This document shows positions 24,731 to 37,968 of a stretch of DNA of 64,000 bases, in pieces; within the stretch, counting starts at the first letter, position 1, and every line of letters begins with the position of its first letter. The stretch comes from Ailurus styani. Its lineage: Eukaryota; Chordata; Mammalia; Carnivora; Ailuridae. The stretch covers positions 269,328 through 333,327 of the forward strand of contig LNAC01000850.1 in NCBI GenBank assembly GCA_002007465.1. The letters are read 5' to 3'. Made by a program: the position numbers and the translations under genes. The notes beneath the pieces were generated by a model, which was not told the origin of the DNA, searched no databases, and saw only the letters and a program-made list of their open reading frames with translations.

Positions 24731-25985
24731 CCCTCCCTGGCCCGCCCGCCCACTGGGACGGCCTCGCCCTGGAACATTCTGAGCTGCGACAGGACGTGCG
24801 GGAGCGGCCCCCGCGCCCTCGGCCCAGCCCTCCATTAAAGCACTGCCGAGGCTTCCTTGAGACCCATTAGCGGCCTCGTTTCTTCCACCCTTCCTCCTTT
24901 TACTTTTTTAGCGCCACGTCGAGTTCTCAGAACCTGATTTAGGTTAATAAATTACCAAGACATTAGTAGAGGCGGAGCTCGTTAAGTCACTTTTTTTTAA
25001 GGCATCAATGCAATGGGACAAAGAATTTTTCCAGGAAACATAAATCGAGATTCCCCTGGGCAGGGACCGTTGGCATCCAGCTCCAGCTCCCAGTTACCGT
25101 CTGCAAACATATTAGCTTAACCTCTGGCCAGCAGCAGTTCCCGGGAGGAGAGTGGGGCGGGCTATCTGCTGGGTCCTGTCCTACACAGACTGGCTAGCCA
25201 GGGGCCCCGCAGCACACAGCCAAGCCAGGAGCCAGGGCTGGGATGAGAGGAATAGGTGGGAGGCCAAAGCCAGGCTCCAATATCCCACCCCACTCCCGCT
25301 CCGTTTTTCCCCAGCGCGGTCCTCTCGGCTTCTCTCCACGCCTCCCGCACCCGGGCTCAGCACCCTGAGCGCCTGGCAGCGCTGCGTGTCCTCGTGGCAC
25401 GCCGTCCTGGCTGGGTGGGGCCGGTGGCTTTGAGCCTCGAGTTCCAACAAAGAAGTTACCTCCCTTCCTTCTTTCATAACTGCCGTTCTTTCGCAGCCTC
25501 TTTGCCAGTTCCCCCCCGCTTGGTTTTGATCAGTTTCTCACTTTTTCCCCCTTCTCTATTTCCACCAGCCAGTGGCAACATGTAAGCAAACAAGTTTGTG
25601 GGTGTGACTGCTCAAATACTGTACTCAAAATTCAAACTAGCAGGAGTGTTTGGCTAAGAACCCTGAAGACCTCTCCCTGCACCTTTGAATTCCTTCCTTC
25701 CACACATTTCAGGGAGCTCTTCTCCTACTCCTGATGCTTATGTGTTTTAATCTTCTCCCTATCTTGAGGTTCCAGTTGAGCATCACTTCACTTCAGGGAA
25801 CCATAAAATTAAAGGAAAGCCAAAAGACATTGTTAGTCATGCTCATGGTCACCTAGCCAGCTAGCCACAAATGGGGCGGGGGTGTCTCTGGACACTCAAC
25901 CCTGAGCTCAGGGTTACCCACTTCATTCACTTGTAATGATACATAATGGGCCCTATCAGAAGAACACATTAAAAATAAACCAACT

Positions 25986-26180
25986 CTTGGGGCACCTGGG
26001 TGACTCAGTGGGTTAAAGCCTCTGCCTTCGGCTCAGGTCATGATCCCAGCCTCCTGGGATTGCCCCCATCAGCTGCGAGCTCAGTGGGGAGACTGCTTCC
26101 TCCTCTCTCTGCCTGCCTCTCTGCCTACTTGTAATCTCTCTCTCTCTGTCAAATAAATAAATAAAACCTTAAAAATAAAT
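25986..26180 (+). mobile_element. CanSINE
   Basis: Full-length copy just upstream of the ANXA2 CpG region. It is flanked by the 13-bp duplication AAATAAACCAACT (25973-25985 and 26181-26193). Confidence 0.94.
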
Positions 26181-26221
26181 AAATAAACCAACTTTTTGGA
26201 TATAATTTCTGATTTACATTT

Positions 26222-26325
26222 TTAAAAAAGACTTTAAGTAATGTCTACACCCAACATGGGCTTGAACTCACAACCCTGAGATCATGGGGGGCTGGCTCCA
26301 CCAACGGAGCCAGCTAGGAGCCCCC
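26222..26325 (-). mobile_element. Old or variant CanSINE fragment
   Basis: The reverse strand begins GGGGGCTCCTAGCTGGCTCC, then has GGTTGTGAGTTCAAGCCCATGT (the tRNA-like B-box region) and a short A-rich end. It is a diverged tRNA-derived SINE lacking the CT-rich body. Confidence 0.65.
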
Positions 26326-27124
26326 TGGTTTACATTTATAGCTCAATTTAGGCTGAAAGCCTTACAAGCAGAAACTGTGTTTATCTGCCTGAATGTCTGA
26401 ACATTTTAGAACAGAAGGGGAACACAGGCTGACTATAATGGTCACACAGGCTTCTGCCTCCCTTCTTTTCCTTTCAGGGCAGAGTGCATAGCCTCTTATT
26501 CCTACTTCTGTGTGGTGGGCCCTCTACAGAAGATAAGATTTAATTCAAATCATATACATTACATAAAACTCACCAAGTCTCCAAAAGAATATATTTTATC
26601 TTGGGACTCTAGCAAATTCAGACATACAGATCTGTGAAATAGCCAGTTTGCTTCAAGCTCCAGACCTTTTTACACTGATGTTATAAAAATGAAGCTATTA
26701 GAAGTCACGGTTTGCTATCTGGGGAATGTGGGGCCAATTCTGCCAGTATAAAAGAGCTTTTTAATCTCTTTGTGCAGAGATTTTCTTTTTTCCTTTCTTT
26801 TTCCCCCCAAAGCTGGGGAGAATGTTTACTACAATGGATCACAGATTATGTCTACTATTCTGCATACTGTCCTCTAAAGCCTCTATTTTATTCAAATTCT
26901 GTCTGCCATATCTGAACACTGCTAATAGTAACTAGCTAGCGATAATAGGCACTCACAAAAATTACAGAATAATAGAATCATTCACAGAGTAATATAATGT
27001 TAGAGCAGAGAGAGATTTTCAGACTAACTTGTCAAATCCTTAATTTTTATAGATAAAGAAGTTGGAACCCAAATAAAGTCTTCTGCCTAGTCCAGAGATT
27101 AAATAATGCACTCAAGTTACTTGT

Positions 27125-27560
27125 TGCAAGGTATCAAGTTATGACCAAAATTTAGTGGTTAAAACATATATAACCGTTTATTTGCTCTTGATTTTGCAAT
27201 CCGGACAGGATTCAGTGGGGATAGCCTGACTGTTCCACATGATGTTGGGTGGGGCAGCTCAAATGGGGTTGGAGGATCAAAAGGGTTTTTAACCCATTTG
27301 TGTTGTGACTCAGCCGGGCTGCTGGAATGTCTGAGAGCAGGCTAGGTCTCTCTGTCCCTTGGTCTCTCATACTCGAGCTCTCCATCTCTATACCAGAGTA
27401 GTAATGGTGTGGCCCTTCAGGAAGAAAAGCTGAAGCTACCAGGACTCTTAGCTTGTAGGTTATACAAAAACAGCGACATGCTGGATTGGCATTATGGGTC
27501 ACAATCTACTGATCCTTGCTTCAGGTCTGATCAGTTTGGGGCTTTGCTCTCTGGCCTCTT
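27125..27560 (-). mobile_element. Old LTR-type dispersed repeat, family uncertain
   Basis: The plus strand contains GTGGTTAAAACATATATAACCG...TTTATTTGCTC, resembling the AGTGGCTTAAAACAACA...TTTATT motif of old mammalian LTR repeats read in reverse. Similar sequence recurs at about 29150-29560. The name is not assigned, and the open frame on each strand is spurious. Confidence 0.45.
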
Positions 27561-27751
27561 CACTACACTGTCTGAAATATCTCTTTTTCCTTAAGAATGG
27601 CCCATATTTGTAGCTGAGTAGTTCCCTCAATCTGCTTTATGCTAGTAGAAACCCAAAGGTCCAGAAACTTTTTATTTTGTCCTGTTTCTGTGTCCAACAA
27701 AGCTGTCAATTCTTTCAATAACACAATTATTTTTTTAAAAAATACAATTAT

Positions 27752-27965
27752 CGGGCGCCTGGGTGGCTCAGTGGGTTAAAGCCTCTGCCTTCTGCTCAGG
27801 TCATGATCGCAGGGTCCTGGGATCGGGGCCCGCATCCGGCTCTCTGCTCAGCAGGGAGCCTGCTTCCTCCTCTCCCTGTCTCTGCCTACTTGTAATCTCT
27901 CTCTCTCTGTCAAATAAATAAATAAAATCTTTAAAAAAATAAAAATAAAAATAAAAATAAAAAAT
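27752..27965 (+). mobile_element. CanSINE
   Basis: Near-consensus copy with an A/TAAA-rich tail, flanked by the perfect duplication AAAAAATACAATTAT (27737-27751 and about 27966-27980). It is likely recent. Confidence 0.95.
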
Positions 27966-28246
27966 AAAAAATACAATTATCTTTAAAACTATGTGGATTT
28001 TCTATAAATCTTATTGAGGTTCATTCTATGCTCCAAAAATTTATAACCAATGAAATTTTCTCAAAAACACGGCTTTTCTGTAAATTTAATGAGGTTTAAG
28101 TCCATGCTCCACAATTCACATGTATTATTCTTTCTAAAAACAGACCTCTCTACTTTGTGCTTATCAGGCTAGAACAATGCACTTAAGATTCCTAGAAGAC
28201 CTGAGATGGTCTTCAAAGTACCACATTAAATCTCTCTGGAATCTTT

Positions 28247-28472
28247 TTTTTTTTTTTTTAAGATTTATTTATTGGTTTCATGGGGAGAGAGAGAGCTCAC
28301 TCACAAGTGAGGGGGGAGGAGCAGAGGGAGAGGCAAAAGGAGAATGTCTAGCAGACTCCCCAATGAACCCGGAGACCAACAATGTTGGGCTGGATCTCAC
28401 CACCCATAAGATCACTACCCTAGCTGAAATCAAGAGTCAGACTCCTAACTGACCGAGCCACCCTGGTGCCCC
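28247..28472 (-). mobile_element. CanSINE, diverged
   Basis: Reverse-oriented, older copy ending GAGCCACCCTGGTGCCCC. Its flanks, CTCTGGAATCTT and CTCTGTAGAATCTT, look like an eroded target-site duplication. Confidence 0.85.
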
Positions 28473-28619
28473 TCTGTAGAATCTTAAAAAAAAAAAAAAA
28501 AAAAAATTTTAAACAAAATGGTTTTGTAACCACACATGATTTGATCTTTATCCTGAGTCCATTTCTCACTTTGTAATCTTTTACTGGCTAGCAATTTCTG
28601 TTTGAAAACTAAACATCTT

Positions 28620-28826
28620 GGGGCGCCCAGGTGGCTCAGTCATTAACCGTCTGCCTTCAGCTCAGGTCATGATCCCAGGGTCCTGGGATCGAGTCCCGAG
28701 TCGGGGTCCCTGCTCAGCGGAAGTCTGCTTCTCCCGCTCCCACTTCCCCTGCTTGTGTTTCCTCTCTTGCTGTGTCTCTCTCTCTCTGTCAAATAAATAA
28801 ATAAAATCTTTAAGAAAAAAAAAAGA
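28620..28826 (+). mobile_element. CanSINE
   Basis: Full copy beginning GGGCGCCCAGGTGGCTCAG. It is flanked by AAACTAAACATCTT and AAACCAAACATCTT, a 14-bp duplication with one mismatch. Confidence 0.93.
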
Positions 28827-29149
28827 AAACCAAACATCTTCCTTTAATGCATTTTTCTCCTATTATACTTTATCATAAGCAGCTAAAAGAAGACCATTGA
28901 CATTTTCAGGATTCTGCCTAGAAATCTCCTTGGCTAGATTCAGAGTTCACTGGGCATATTTTCTATCCTTCATGTTACCACAGGCAATGGTAATGTTAAA
29001 CATTCTGCCAATACATAACCTAGACTGCCACTTCTCCAACCTCCTACTGAAATTTCCTCACCACCCTTTCAACCTCCACTCACCGTCTACTCTCTGGTTG
29101 CTGCCTGGCAATAAGGTCAATGTCATATATTTTAGGTTTTTGTTACAGC

Positions 29150-29560
29150 AATACTCCACATCTGGGTACTTATTTGTTTCAGTTACTACTGTTAGTAAAG
29201 AAACTACCTCCAAATCTTGGAGGCATAAAACAGTAACAACACTTTGTTCATGATTCTGCAAAGGGCAGAGTTCACTGGGTCAGCTCATCTCTGCTCTATT
29301 TAGCATTGGCTAGGAAGACCCAGATAAGAGTCTGGAAGATCCAAAAGGTTTTCTCTGCAGCAAGGTAGTTGATAGTTTTCAGGAATGAGAGTGGAAGCTG
29401 CCAGGCCCAGAACACTTCTTCTGTATTCCACTGGTCAAAGCAAGTCATTTAACTAGATTCAAGAGAAGGGGAAATAGATTCCACCTCTACATAAAGGAAG
29501 TGACACATATTGACATGGGCGGAAGGAATTGTTGGCAACCACTTATGCAAACAATCTACC
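29150..29560 (-). mobile_element. Old LTR-type dispersed repeat, family uncertain
   Basis: The plus strand has GGAGGCATAAAACAGTAACA, later CCACTGGTCAAAGCAAGTCA, and GGGGAAATAGATTCCACCTC. These phrases belong to a common old mammalian LTR-like repeat, here in reverse, of the same type as 27125-27560. Confidence 0.5.
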
Positions 29561-29962
29561 ATAACCCTTAGAAAAGTAAATGGCAGACCTGAGGCTAGAA
29601 TATATTTTTTTGCTTTTCAAATCACTGCTTTTTCCATCACACCACATTTTTCACACACCACCAATTTGCTGAGATACAGACTCACAAGTCCTCTACATTA
29701 TATGTAGCTCTAGCCATATAGCTGTTATATCTTTGAGCCTTGTTATATACAACCAGTATATAACAATGTCTTGTATTTGAAGACTTGGCCCGAAAAGGAA
29801 AAAGAACTATTTGTAAAATCCAACATCCAAATAATAGGAGTTGTAGAAAGAAAAAACAAGCAAAACTAAGGGGAGAAAATCATCAAGAAATAACTGAAGA
29901 CAATTTTCTAGAACTGACAGCCATGAGTTTTTAGACTGAAAAACCACAATAAATAGAACCAA

Positions 29963-29984
29963 CCAACCAACCAACCAAACCTGA
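29963..29984. repeat. (CCAA)n microsatellite
   Basis: A short run of five CCAA units. Confidence 0.85.
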
Positions 29985-30379
29985 GGCACATCACCATGAC
30001 ATTTCAGAACACTAGATGCAAACAGGGAGAAGTTCCTAAAAGATTCCAGAGATTTTAAAAGGTCAACATGAAGGGTAAGAAATAAGAATGGCATTATACT
30101 CAACACTCAGATCTTAGTTTCTAAATATCATTCTCCAGTAAATGAAACAGTTCTCCTAGGAAAAAGGGCTGGTTCCAGAAATGGGGCAGAGAAAATATAT
30201 GGTGAGCTTTGTGCTAAACAACTTATCAAAAAGACACAAACCCAATTAGAAGGAGCATCTCCTAGTTAAAATTTGGGATAATCTAAGCATCACATTGAAT
30301 AATGATAGGAATTGATTACATTACTTTGAATTGTCTAAACTGGTAGTTTAAAAAAATATATATACAAAAGATGGGATAA

Positions 30380-30554
30380 GGGGATGCCTGGGTGCCTTGG
30401 TCAGTTAAGCATCTGCCTTTGGCTCAGGTCAAGATCCCAGGGTCCTGGGATCAAGTCCTGCGTGGGGCTCCTTGCTCAGTGGGGAGTCCGCTTCTCCCTC
30501 AGCCTGCTGCTCTCCCTGCATGTACATGTGTGCTCTATGACCCCCCCCCAAAGT
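30380..30554 (+). mobile_element. CanSINE with lost tail
   Basis: The head and body are clear, but the CT/TAAA tail is replaced by a C-run near 30541-30549. The flanks GGGATAAGG (30373-30381 and about 30557-30565) look like a short target-site duplication. Confidence 0.85.
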
Positions 30555-30727
30555 GTGGGATAAGGAAAGCTCTTATTTACAGAGGATTGCCAACTTATAA
30601 ATGTACCAGGAAAGAAATATAAAGTCACTATTTTGCAACTAGATTTCCATACCCATCCAAACTATAAGTCAAGGATAAATAGATAATAAACATTTTTTAA
30701 AAATGCTGTTTATGCTCATGTGCCCTG

Positions 30728-31045
30728 TGTTAGTTTCCTAAGGCTGCCATAACAAATTAGCACAATCCTCATGACTTAAAACAACAGAAATGTATTCTCT
30801 TACAATTCTAGAGGCAAGAAGTTTGAAATCAGTGTATCAGGAGGCCGTACTCCCTCTGGAGGTTCTAAGAAAAACCCTTCCTTGTCCCTTCCAGCTTCTG
30901 GTGGCTGTCAATATTCTTTGTGGTTGCATCACTCTGATCTTTCCCCATCTTCATGTGGCCTTCTTCTCTGTTTCTGGGCCTTCTCCTCTTATGTCTCTTA
31001 TAAGAACACTTGTCATTGACCTCGGCCATAACAACTTATTAGACA
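30728..31045 (-). mobile_element. MLT1-like MaLR LTR
   Basis: The plus strand begins GTTAGTTTCCTAAGGCTGCC, followed by AACAAATTAGCAC, TTAAAACAACAGAAATGTATT and CTTCCAGCTTCTGGTGGCTG. This is the reverse complement of the well-known MaLR LTR pattern. The subfamily is not certain. There is no coding content. Confidence 0.6.
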
Positions 31046-32160
31046 TGTCGCTAGAGGCAAGGGAAACAAAAGCAAAAATGAACTACTGAGACTTCATCAA
31101 GATAAAAGCTTCTGCACAGCAAAAGAAACCATCAACAAAACTAAAGGGCAACATATGGAATGGGAGAAGATATTTGCAAATGACATATCTGATAAAGGAT
31201 TAGTATACAAAATCTATAAAGAACTTACCAAACTCAACACCCAAAAAACAAATAATTCAATTAAGAAATGGGCAGAAGACATGAATAGACACTTTTCCAA
31301 AGAAGACATCCGGATGGCTAACAGACACATGAAAAGATGCTCAACATCACTCATCATCAGGGAAATACAAATAAAACCATGATAAGATACCATCACATCT
31401 GTCAGAGTGGCTAAAATTAACAACACAGGAAACAACAGGTGTTGGTGAGGATGCGGAGAAAGGGGAACCCTCTTACACTGTTGGTGGGAATGCAAACTGG
31501 TCCAGCTGCTCCGGAAAATAGTATGGAGGTTACTCAAAAAGTTAAAAATAGAACTACCATATGACCTAGCAATTGCCCTATTAGGTCTTTACCTAAAGGA
31601 TTAAAAAAAATCTGAAGGGTTACATGCACCCTGATGTTTATAGCAGCAATGTCCACAACAGCCAAAACTATGGAGAGAGCCCAAATGTCCATTGACTGAT
31701 GAATGGATAAAGAAAATGTGGTATATATATACAATGGAATGTTATTTGGTTATCAAGAATGAAATCTTGCCATTTGCAACATCATGGATGGAGCTAAAGG
31801 GTATCATGCTAAGTGAAATAAGTTAGTCAGAGAAAGACAAATACCATATGATCTCACTCATATATGGAATTTAAGAGAGAAAACATATGAACATATGAGA
31901 AGGGGGAAAAGAAAAAAAGCAGAGAGGAGAAACAAGCCATAGGGACTCTTAATGCCAGAGAAAAAGCTCAGGGTTGATTGAAGGTGGTGGGTGGGGGAGG
32001 GGCTTGAAGGGTGATGGGGATTAAAGAGGACAATTCTTGAGATGAGCACTGGGTGTTCTATGTAAGTGATGGATAACTAAATTCTACTCCAGGAACCAAT
32101 ACTGCACTGTATGCTAACTAACAAAATTTAATGGGAAAAAATTAAATGAATCTGTGTAGA
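31046..32160 (+). mobile_element. L1 LINE 3' end with ORF2 C-terminal remnant
   Basis: 5'-truncated L1. The frame at 31155-31382 keeps residues typical of the L1 ORF2 C-terminus ([20 protein letters not shown]), but is broken by stops and frameshifts further on. Later sequence (TGGTGGGAATGCAAACTGG, TATAGCAGCAATGTCCAC, GAATGGATAAAGAAAATGTGG) is the standard L1 3' region, followed by a carnivore-type 3'UTR. It is inactive. Confidence 0.92.
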
Positions 32161-35100
32161 ATATTATCAAAATAAAAATTATAGGAAAACTACTGAATAT
32201 TTCTAATGCTGCAGAGGAATTTAGATTTTGAATACTGTGAACCTGTGATAAACTCAGGTAACTAGATAAGGGGATTTACACTGGGGACACATGTATGCAG
32301 ATGTTGTCACTATTGATAGGGTACAAATATTCCTCCCAAATCTGTAAGAGGACATTAGTAAACAGCATGGAGCCAGTTTTGTAACCCAAGAGACCAGCGG
32401 TATGTCAAGATGATATGGGAAGACATCAAGAAGTGGGGGAGAGCTAAGAGAGATTCCAAGGGAGGGGCAAAGGATCCCGGGACTTGTTAAAAAGTCCAAA
32501 GGACAAGATCAGACTCTGGATGGGAGATGAAGCCAAGCAAGGTTCAGCACCTGAAACAACACAGAAGCAAGCAGAAGGGAAGCAAGGAGTGTGGTAGACG
32601 GGCTGCAGGTGGGGCTGAGGTGGCATTTGCGCCCCTCTGTGGCCCAACGACATGCGACACTTGAAGGTCAGGCTTGCTTGACATGAAGAGCAGCCACTGA
32701 CGGTAAATTATCTGTGCCACTTCTTCAAACAACAACACAAAAGAGCAGGAAGAGGAGAGGAAGACAACAGAGGAGAGCACTATGGAGGACACTGGGCGAT
32801 TGTGACACAGAGAGAAATGGATCGAGAGGCCTATCCTCCTGACCCAGGCAGATCTGTTGTAATCTCTTACCATCTCCATCCTAGTTTCTGCATCTGGGAA
32901 CTACACATGTTAGCCCAGGTCATCTGCAAGTTCTTCGCTAGCTCTAACATTTGTAAGATCTTGCTAAAACAGAGTTTCAAATTCTTTAAGACTCTGTTAA
33001 AACAATCTTTGGAAGATTCATAATCCAACTTTATTACTCAGGCAGTACAATTTTAGTTCAACTCCTTAGCACTTTGGCATCTGGTGCTCCTGGGGCCTTG
33101 AAAAGAATTCCTGATTGTGTTCTAATAGGGTAGAGCTCAGGATGCTGTTAGAAGCAAAAGGCGAACAGATGAGTGAGCTGCTCTGAGCAGCACGAGTTGC
33201 AGTTTTTTCTTTTCTCTTTTAAAATGAGAGGTTAGTCTTCCCCAAATCCCAAGGCTCCACTCCCTAATTTGGAGGTGAACCAGATGATTTCACTGGTCTT
33301 TCCCTTCTCTGGTTTCTATGATTCATCAGCTGTAGCAACTAGGGTGGGGTAAAGAAAACAATTCTAATATTCAGGTTATGTTGTAGCTCAAAAGAAAGGA
33401 ATCTAAGAAAAACTATTAAGATTGTAAGAGAATGAAAAAAAATACATAACTCACAATATTCCTAACTCAGAAACTGTTCCCAAGAGGTGTCACTACATCC
33501 AGTGCCCCGATCTTGCCTCTTTAAATATCATTACATGAACATTTTTGTTCATCAAATATTTTACACATCTTTTTCTATGAATTTGGTAAAATACTTACTG
33601 TAGTACAGGTAAATGCCAAGTTGGTTTTGATCACCCATGTCTCTGAAAACGTTGCTAGTATCTAACTATAAAAATCAAGGAACTCTCAAGACAAGTGCAC
33701 TCAATTTAACAAACACTGCGTATTGACCATATGCCAGGCACTAGGGCAGGACTGCATAGAAGATGCCTAATAAGCAAAAACATGGTAACTCTGACCTCAA
33801 GGTCTAGTAGAAGTAAGTAAGTAATTATAATTCAGCAAATGTATCAGAAATGAAATCAAAGTGCAAGGGAACCCAATAAGAGAATGACTAATTCTATCAA
33901 GGGCAGTTAACCATTAGAGAAAGGAAGTAAGATATTCTATCTTGGCCAATGCATTTAGTTACTCATAGCCATTTGAAATCATTGTGAAACCATAGAAGAG
34001 GAAACGTAACATACACCAATGTATTCTGTATCCGTGGACAGTGTCAATATAGAGGTATGACTGTTTTTTTCTTAACAAACCATTCCAGTTTAAAAACAGG
34101 TAAAGAGGAATAGTCACTGGAGAAGATGTATTAATTGGTTAATGTTACTCATGTGAAAACTTGAGAATATTTTTGGAACTCCTCTACTTATTTCCCTCAG
34201 AGCCTAAGGCAAATCTTGGTCAACTGAGAGGAGTTCTAAGCAACTGCTAAAGGTCATTCTGAGCCAAGGCTCATGACTAAGTAGGCAGAGGATAGCAGGA
34301 ATTTCAACTGGGGTTAAAAATACATGAAGCCATGAATGGGACCTCATTTGATTACACTGTTTGATGGAATCAACAGTATTGATTTTCTGGTTTTAGGGAA
34401 GTTTGATCATTTTGATATGATGTCTGAAGTAAATATCTATTAGTCTAATAAAGTTTTTGGAGTTCCTAAGATACTAAATATTCAAAATCATGTGATACAA
34501 TTTAAAGGTACTTTTTTAGGTGAAAATATCCCAAAGCAGAGTGAGCTGAAATAGAATCTTCAATAATGACATACCAATGGATGAGGTACTTACACATCAA
34601 AAAGAGTTTCAAAAACCAGTACTCTATGGCCAAGGAAATTGCCAACCAAGTTGGTTACACTTTCCCATGAATGACATCAGCATCATGTAGGTCTCTATCA
34701 AAATGGACTAACACCATTAGTCCCTTTTCAGAACCAGTGGCATTGTTGAGTATTCTGGATGGGTGGAACAAACTTAGACATGACCCCACACAGCTGAAGA
34801 GGGAAAAAGAAAAAGCCCAGAGTTAGTGGATGCAGAGTGTGTCTAGAGACCCTTGCCAGCCACTCCCCACAAAGGCTGACCACTCTCCTGGAGTGGCAGT
34901 TACTCTTCCTTCATAAACAGAAATCCTCTCTCAGAGTCATTAACATTGCTTCTGTTAGTCTCTTAACAAATTGGTCTGTTAGTAAGTTATGTACATAATA
35001 AAATTATCTGCTCTCTATTGTGAGAAAAAAAATACATGAAACCTTTATACCCTTTTCAGATATCAAACTGAAAAGGAATGAGGGGCTGGCTGGAGGCATG

Positions 35101-35949
35101 GCCTGAGACCCACATGGGCTGGCAATGCTGGTCTACATATTTCATTTTAACCGGGTAAGCCAATTTTCTCATTCAAAGCTATAGTATTCATTTTAAACTT
35201 CTAAACATTAACATAATTATCACACAAACATTAATATATTCTGAGGAGGAGCTCATGGCATGACTTACTCTGACCCTCAAATCTCTGAAGGGAGGTAACT
35301 TAGGTTTCAGTTTGGGATTCTGGGCTCAGCTACTTGGCTCATTTTATTTTTCCTTCTTTCCAGAGTCCAAGTTTTAAAAGGTTAGGAAAGAGACCAACTA
35401 GGTAAAAGTGATATTTAAAGAGTTAACTATCCTTTTTTAAGTGACTTACTTGGGAGGAAACCAACCTTTTCTCCAGATTTAGAGAGTGCTTCCAAATGAT
35501 ATAATTAGAGTTTAATTCCCCAAAGAGTAATTTTTGCAAAGGAACCCTTACTCCATTTAAATATGAGCTGTCGAGGGAGGAGAGGCACCTGACCCGGCTT
35601 GCATGAGGGTCTGCAGTACTTATCACTCCATTTCTGACTTGCCCAACTCCAGCAGATTAACGATCAGCACCTTCTACCTCACAGGCTTGACCACATTCTC
35701 ACGTATGTGGCAGGCATGATTTGGTACTACAAGAACAGAAGTGACAGATGCCCAAGTAAGATGGATCACTAGAAGCTTTGGTTTAGATTGAAAAATAGCC
35801 TAACCTGACCTTGCTGCTTACAGACTTTCCTAGTTTCCATTCTGCCCCCCAATCCGGCCTACATATCATATATTGCCATGGTTTCCATTACAGAAGTTTA
35901 ACCATGTTGCCCGTCTCTACTGTTACCCCCATTAGAAGCTTCTCCTCAC

Positions 35950-36430
35950 TCCCCACTTCAAGACAATGCCACAGTCTCTAAGTCAATCACAACTTTTTAG
36001 TGACAAATTTTCCACAGTACGCTGTGCCCATAGGCACACTGGTCATGTCTTAGCCACACCGATGACCTGCCCTTCCAACGTGCTATGCATGTTTGCATCT
36101 CTGAATATTGACTATGCTTTGTCCCTGAGCTTGAAATTTCCCTTCCAGGCTGGCAAACTCCTTTCAAATTTTAGCTCAGATGATGTTACTCATTGATTTG
36201 ATCCAACAATACCTCACATTTACACAGGGACTTGCAATTTAAAAAGAACTTTTATATCCATTATTTACTGGAAGGCCACTAGAACCTATAGAGTACGCTG
36301 GCCAAGTATACATATCTGGATTTCACAGGTGAAAAGACCAAAGAGCAAAGAGGGGAGAGATATGGTCTTAGCAATGGAGTTGAGACGCTACCCAACCCCA
36401 CACCTCTTCCATTAAACTCCAAATCTGGGC
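35950..36430. mobile_element. Possible L2 and MIR remnants
   Basis: The part 35950-36200 resembles the L2 3' end in style (CTTCCAGGCTGGCAAACTCC...TTTTAGCTCAGATGATG). The part 36200-36430 resembles a reversed MIR (ATTTCACAGGTGAAAAGACC). Both are diverged and tentative. Confidence 0.35.
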
Positions 36431-37789
36431 TGCCTACTTCTGAGACTCAACTTCTCATACTTCTCTCCAAGTTGTAGCAGATAGTCTTAACATTCTGTAG
36501 ACTTCCACAACTGTTGGATGTGAATTAACTCTAGCACAAGCTCCTGGGAGGCAGAAGGCTTGGCTGACAGCAAACTCAGCTCTCCCTTATATGTAAAATG
36601 ACATTTTGGCCTTAGGCACTTAGTAAGTTACACAGTCCTTGCTCCTTAAGAGTAAAAGTTTTCAGGCACTGCAGTGTAGCATTAAAAAAAAAAAAGCCAA
36701 ACTGAATTAGGGACTGACCCACCACTTTATTAGCCTCCCAACATGCATACATGTACAGAGACATTCAAGCCTCATGCACTATGATTTCAGTTTCCCTCAC
36801 TCTCTTCCTGAACTAAGAACTCATTGTGCAATTCTACGAGATTGCATTTTGAATTGGGACAGAGACCACTTCAGTTGCCCTTTGTGGCACTTGGGAAACT
36901 ATAATCTGCATCACTTTTCATGGGACAGAGGGCAGAGTTATACTTGTAAAATGTAGTCCATTATTTATTTTTCACATTAGTAAAACTGCTGTTTGCATAT
37001 TATTTAGTCCCATGACTAAAGAGTTAAATATAAAACACAACCTCTGTAAAATACATTCTATATCTTAGTTGTCTAGAAAGGCTAACTTTGAATAGACTGC
37101 AATCACTTGATCATTTATTCTGAACTCATTTTTCACTTTGGGTTGAAAACTTCAGGAGCAAATTTAAATATTATCTCATGGAGAAAAACGCAGTCATTAA
37201 GACTGTGGACACAATATCCTCTTTATTTATTTGGAGTCTATCTAACAGGTTAAACCAAAAAACCCTACAGTTTATTTCCGGAGCATAAGTTGGGCAGAGA
37301 TTTGTTCAAAAACCAACCTGAAAAACTGTGGATGACTTACATTTACTTGGCAATGGAGAACAATACCTGCAGATGATGAGACCTCAAAAGTCATTTGAAA
37401 GGAAAGACTTTTTTTTTTGGCCATACTAGAATAACAGGTTTGTCCAGACAAGTTTTGGCTGCCAGGTAGAATGTTTTCAAGAGGTTTTGAAATATGGTAT
37501 CTTTCAAATTGTTTAATCTGAATTTGTATGTCCTTTGTTGTTCTAAAATGAAACAGTTAACAATGGGTGAGTCAGACAGTACTATACCACCTAAGTAATG
37601 TGCTTTTCTTGGTGCATAGCAAGAAACACACATTGTTGATTTATCTCATTACTGGTGATACTAACTTTAATCACTTAGTTAAAATAGTTTCTGCCAGATT
37701 TCTTCTGGATTAAGTAAACAAATAAGTATGTTATACCTAATAATAACTATCTTCTAGGGAGATTCTTTAAAAAGACTATGCCAATATTA

Positions 37790-37968
37790 CTGGACCTCTG
37801 GGTGGCTTAATCGGTTAAGCGTCTGCCTTTTGCTCTGGTGATGATCCCAGGACCCTAGGATTGAGTCCTGTATCAGGTTCCCTGCTCAGTGAGGAGTCTG
37901 CTTCTCCCTCTACCCCTCCCCGCTGCTCATGCTCTGTCCCCCTCAAATAAAATCTTTAAAAAAAAAAA
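37790..37968 (+). mobile_element. CanSINE
   Basis: A somewhat shortened copy with an AATAAAATC tail and A-run. The flanks AGACTATGCCAATATTA and AAGTCTATGTGAATATT look like an eroded target-site duplication. Confidence 0.9.

Larger units (their letters stand above)
24140..25450. promoter_or_regulatory. CpG-rich promoter region of ANXA2
   Basis: Unlike the AT-rich surroundings, this stretch is rich in G+C and in CpG dinucleotides, most densely at 24500-24860 with a second cluster at 25150-25450. It spans the end of ANXA2 intron 1, exon 1 and the upstream promoter. Several long open frames here (for example 24110-24481 and 25256-25585) are side effects of few stop codons in GC-rich DNA and have no recognisable product. 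The island limits are by eye, not calculated. Confidence 0.75.

Noticed and set aside
31155..31382. 75-codon frame resembling a gene
   Set aside because: It is the C-terminal remnant of L1 ORF2 within a truncated L1.
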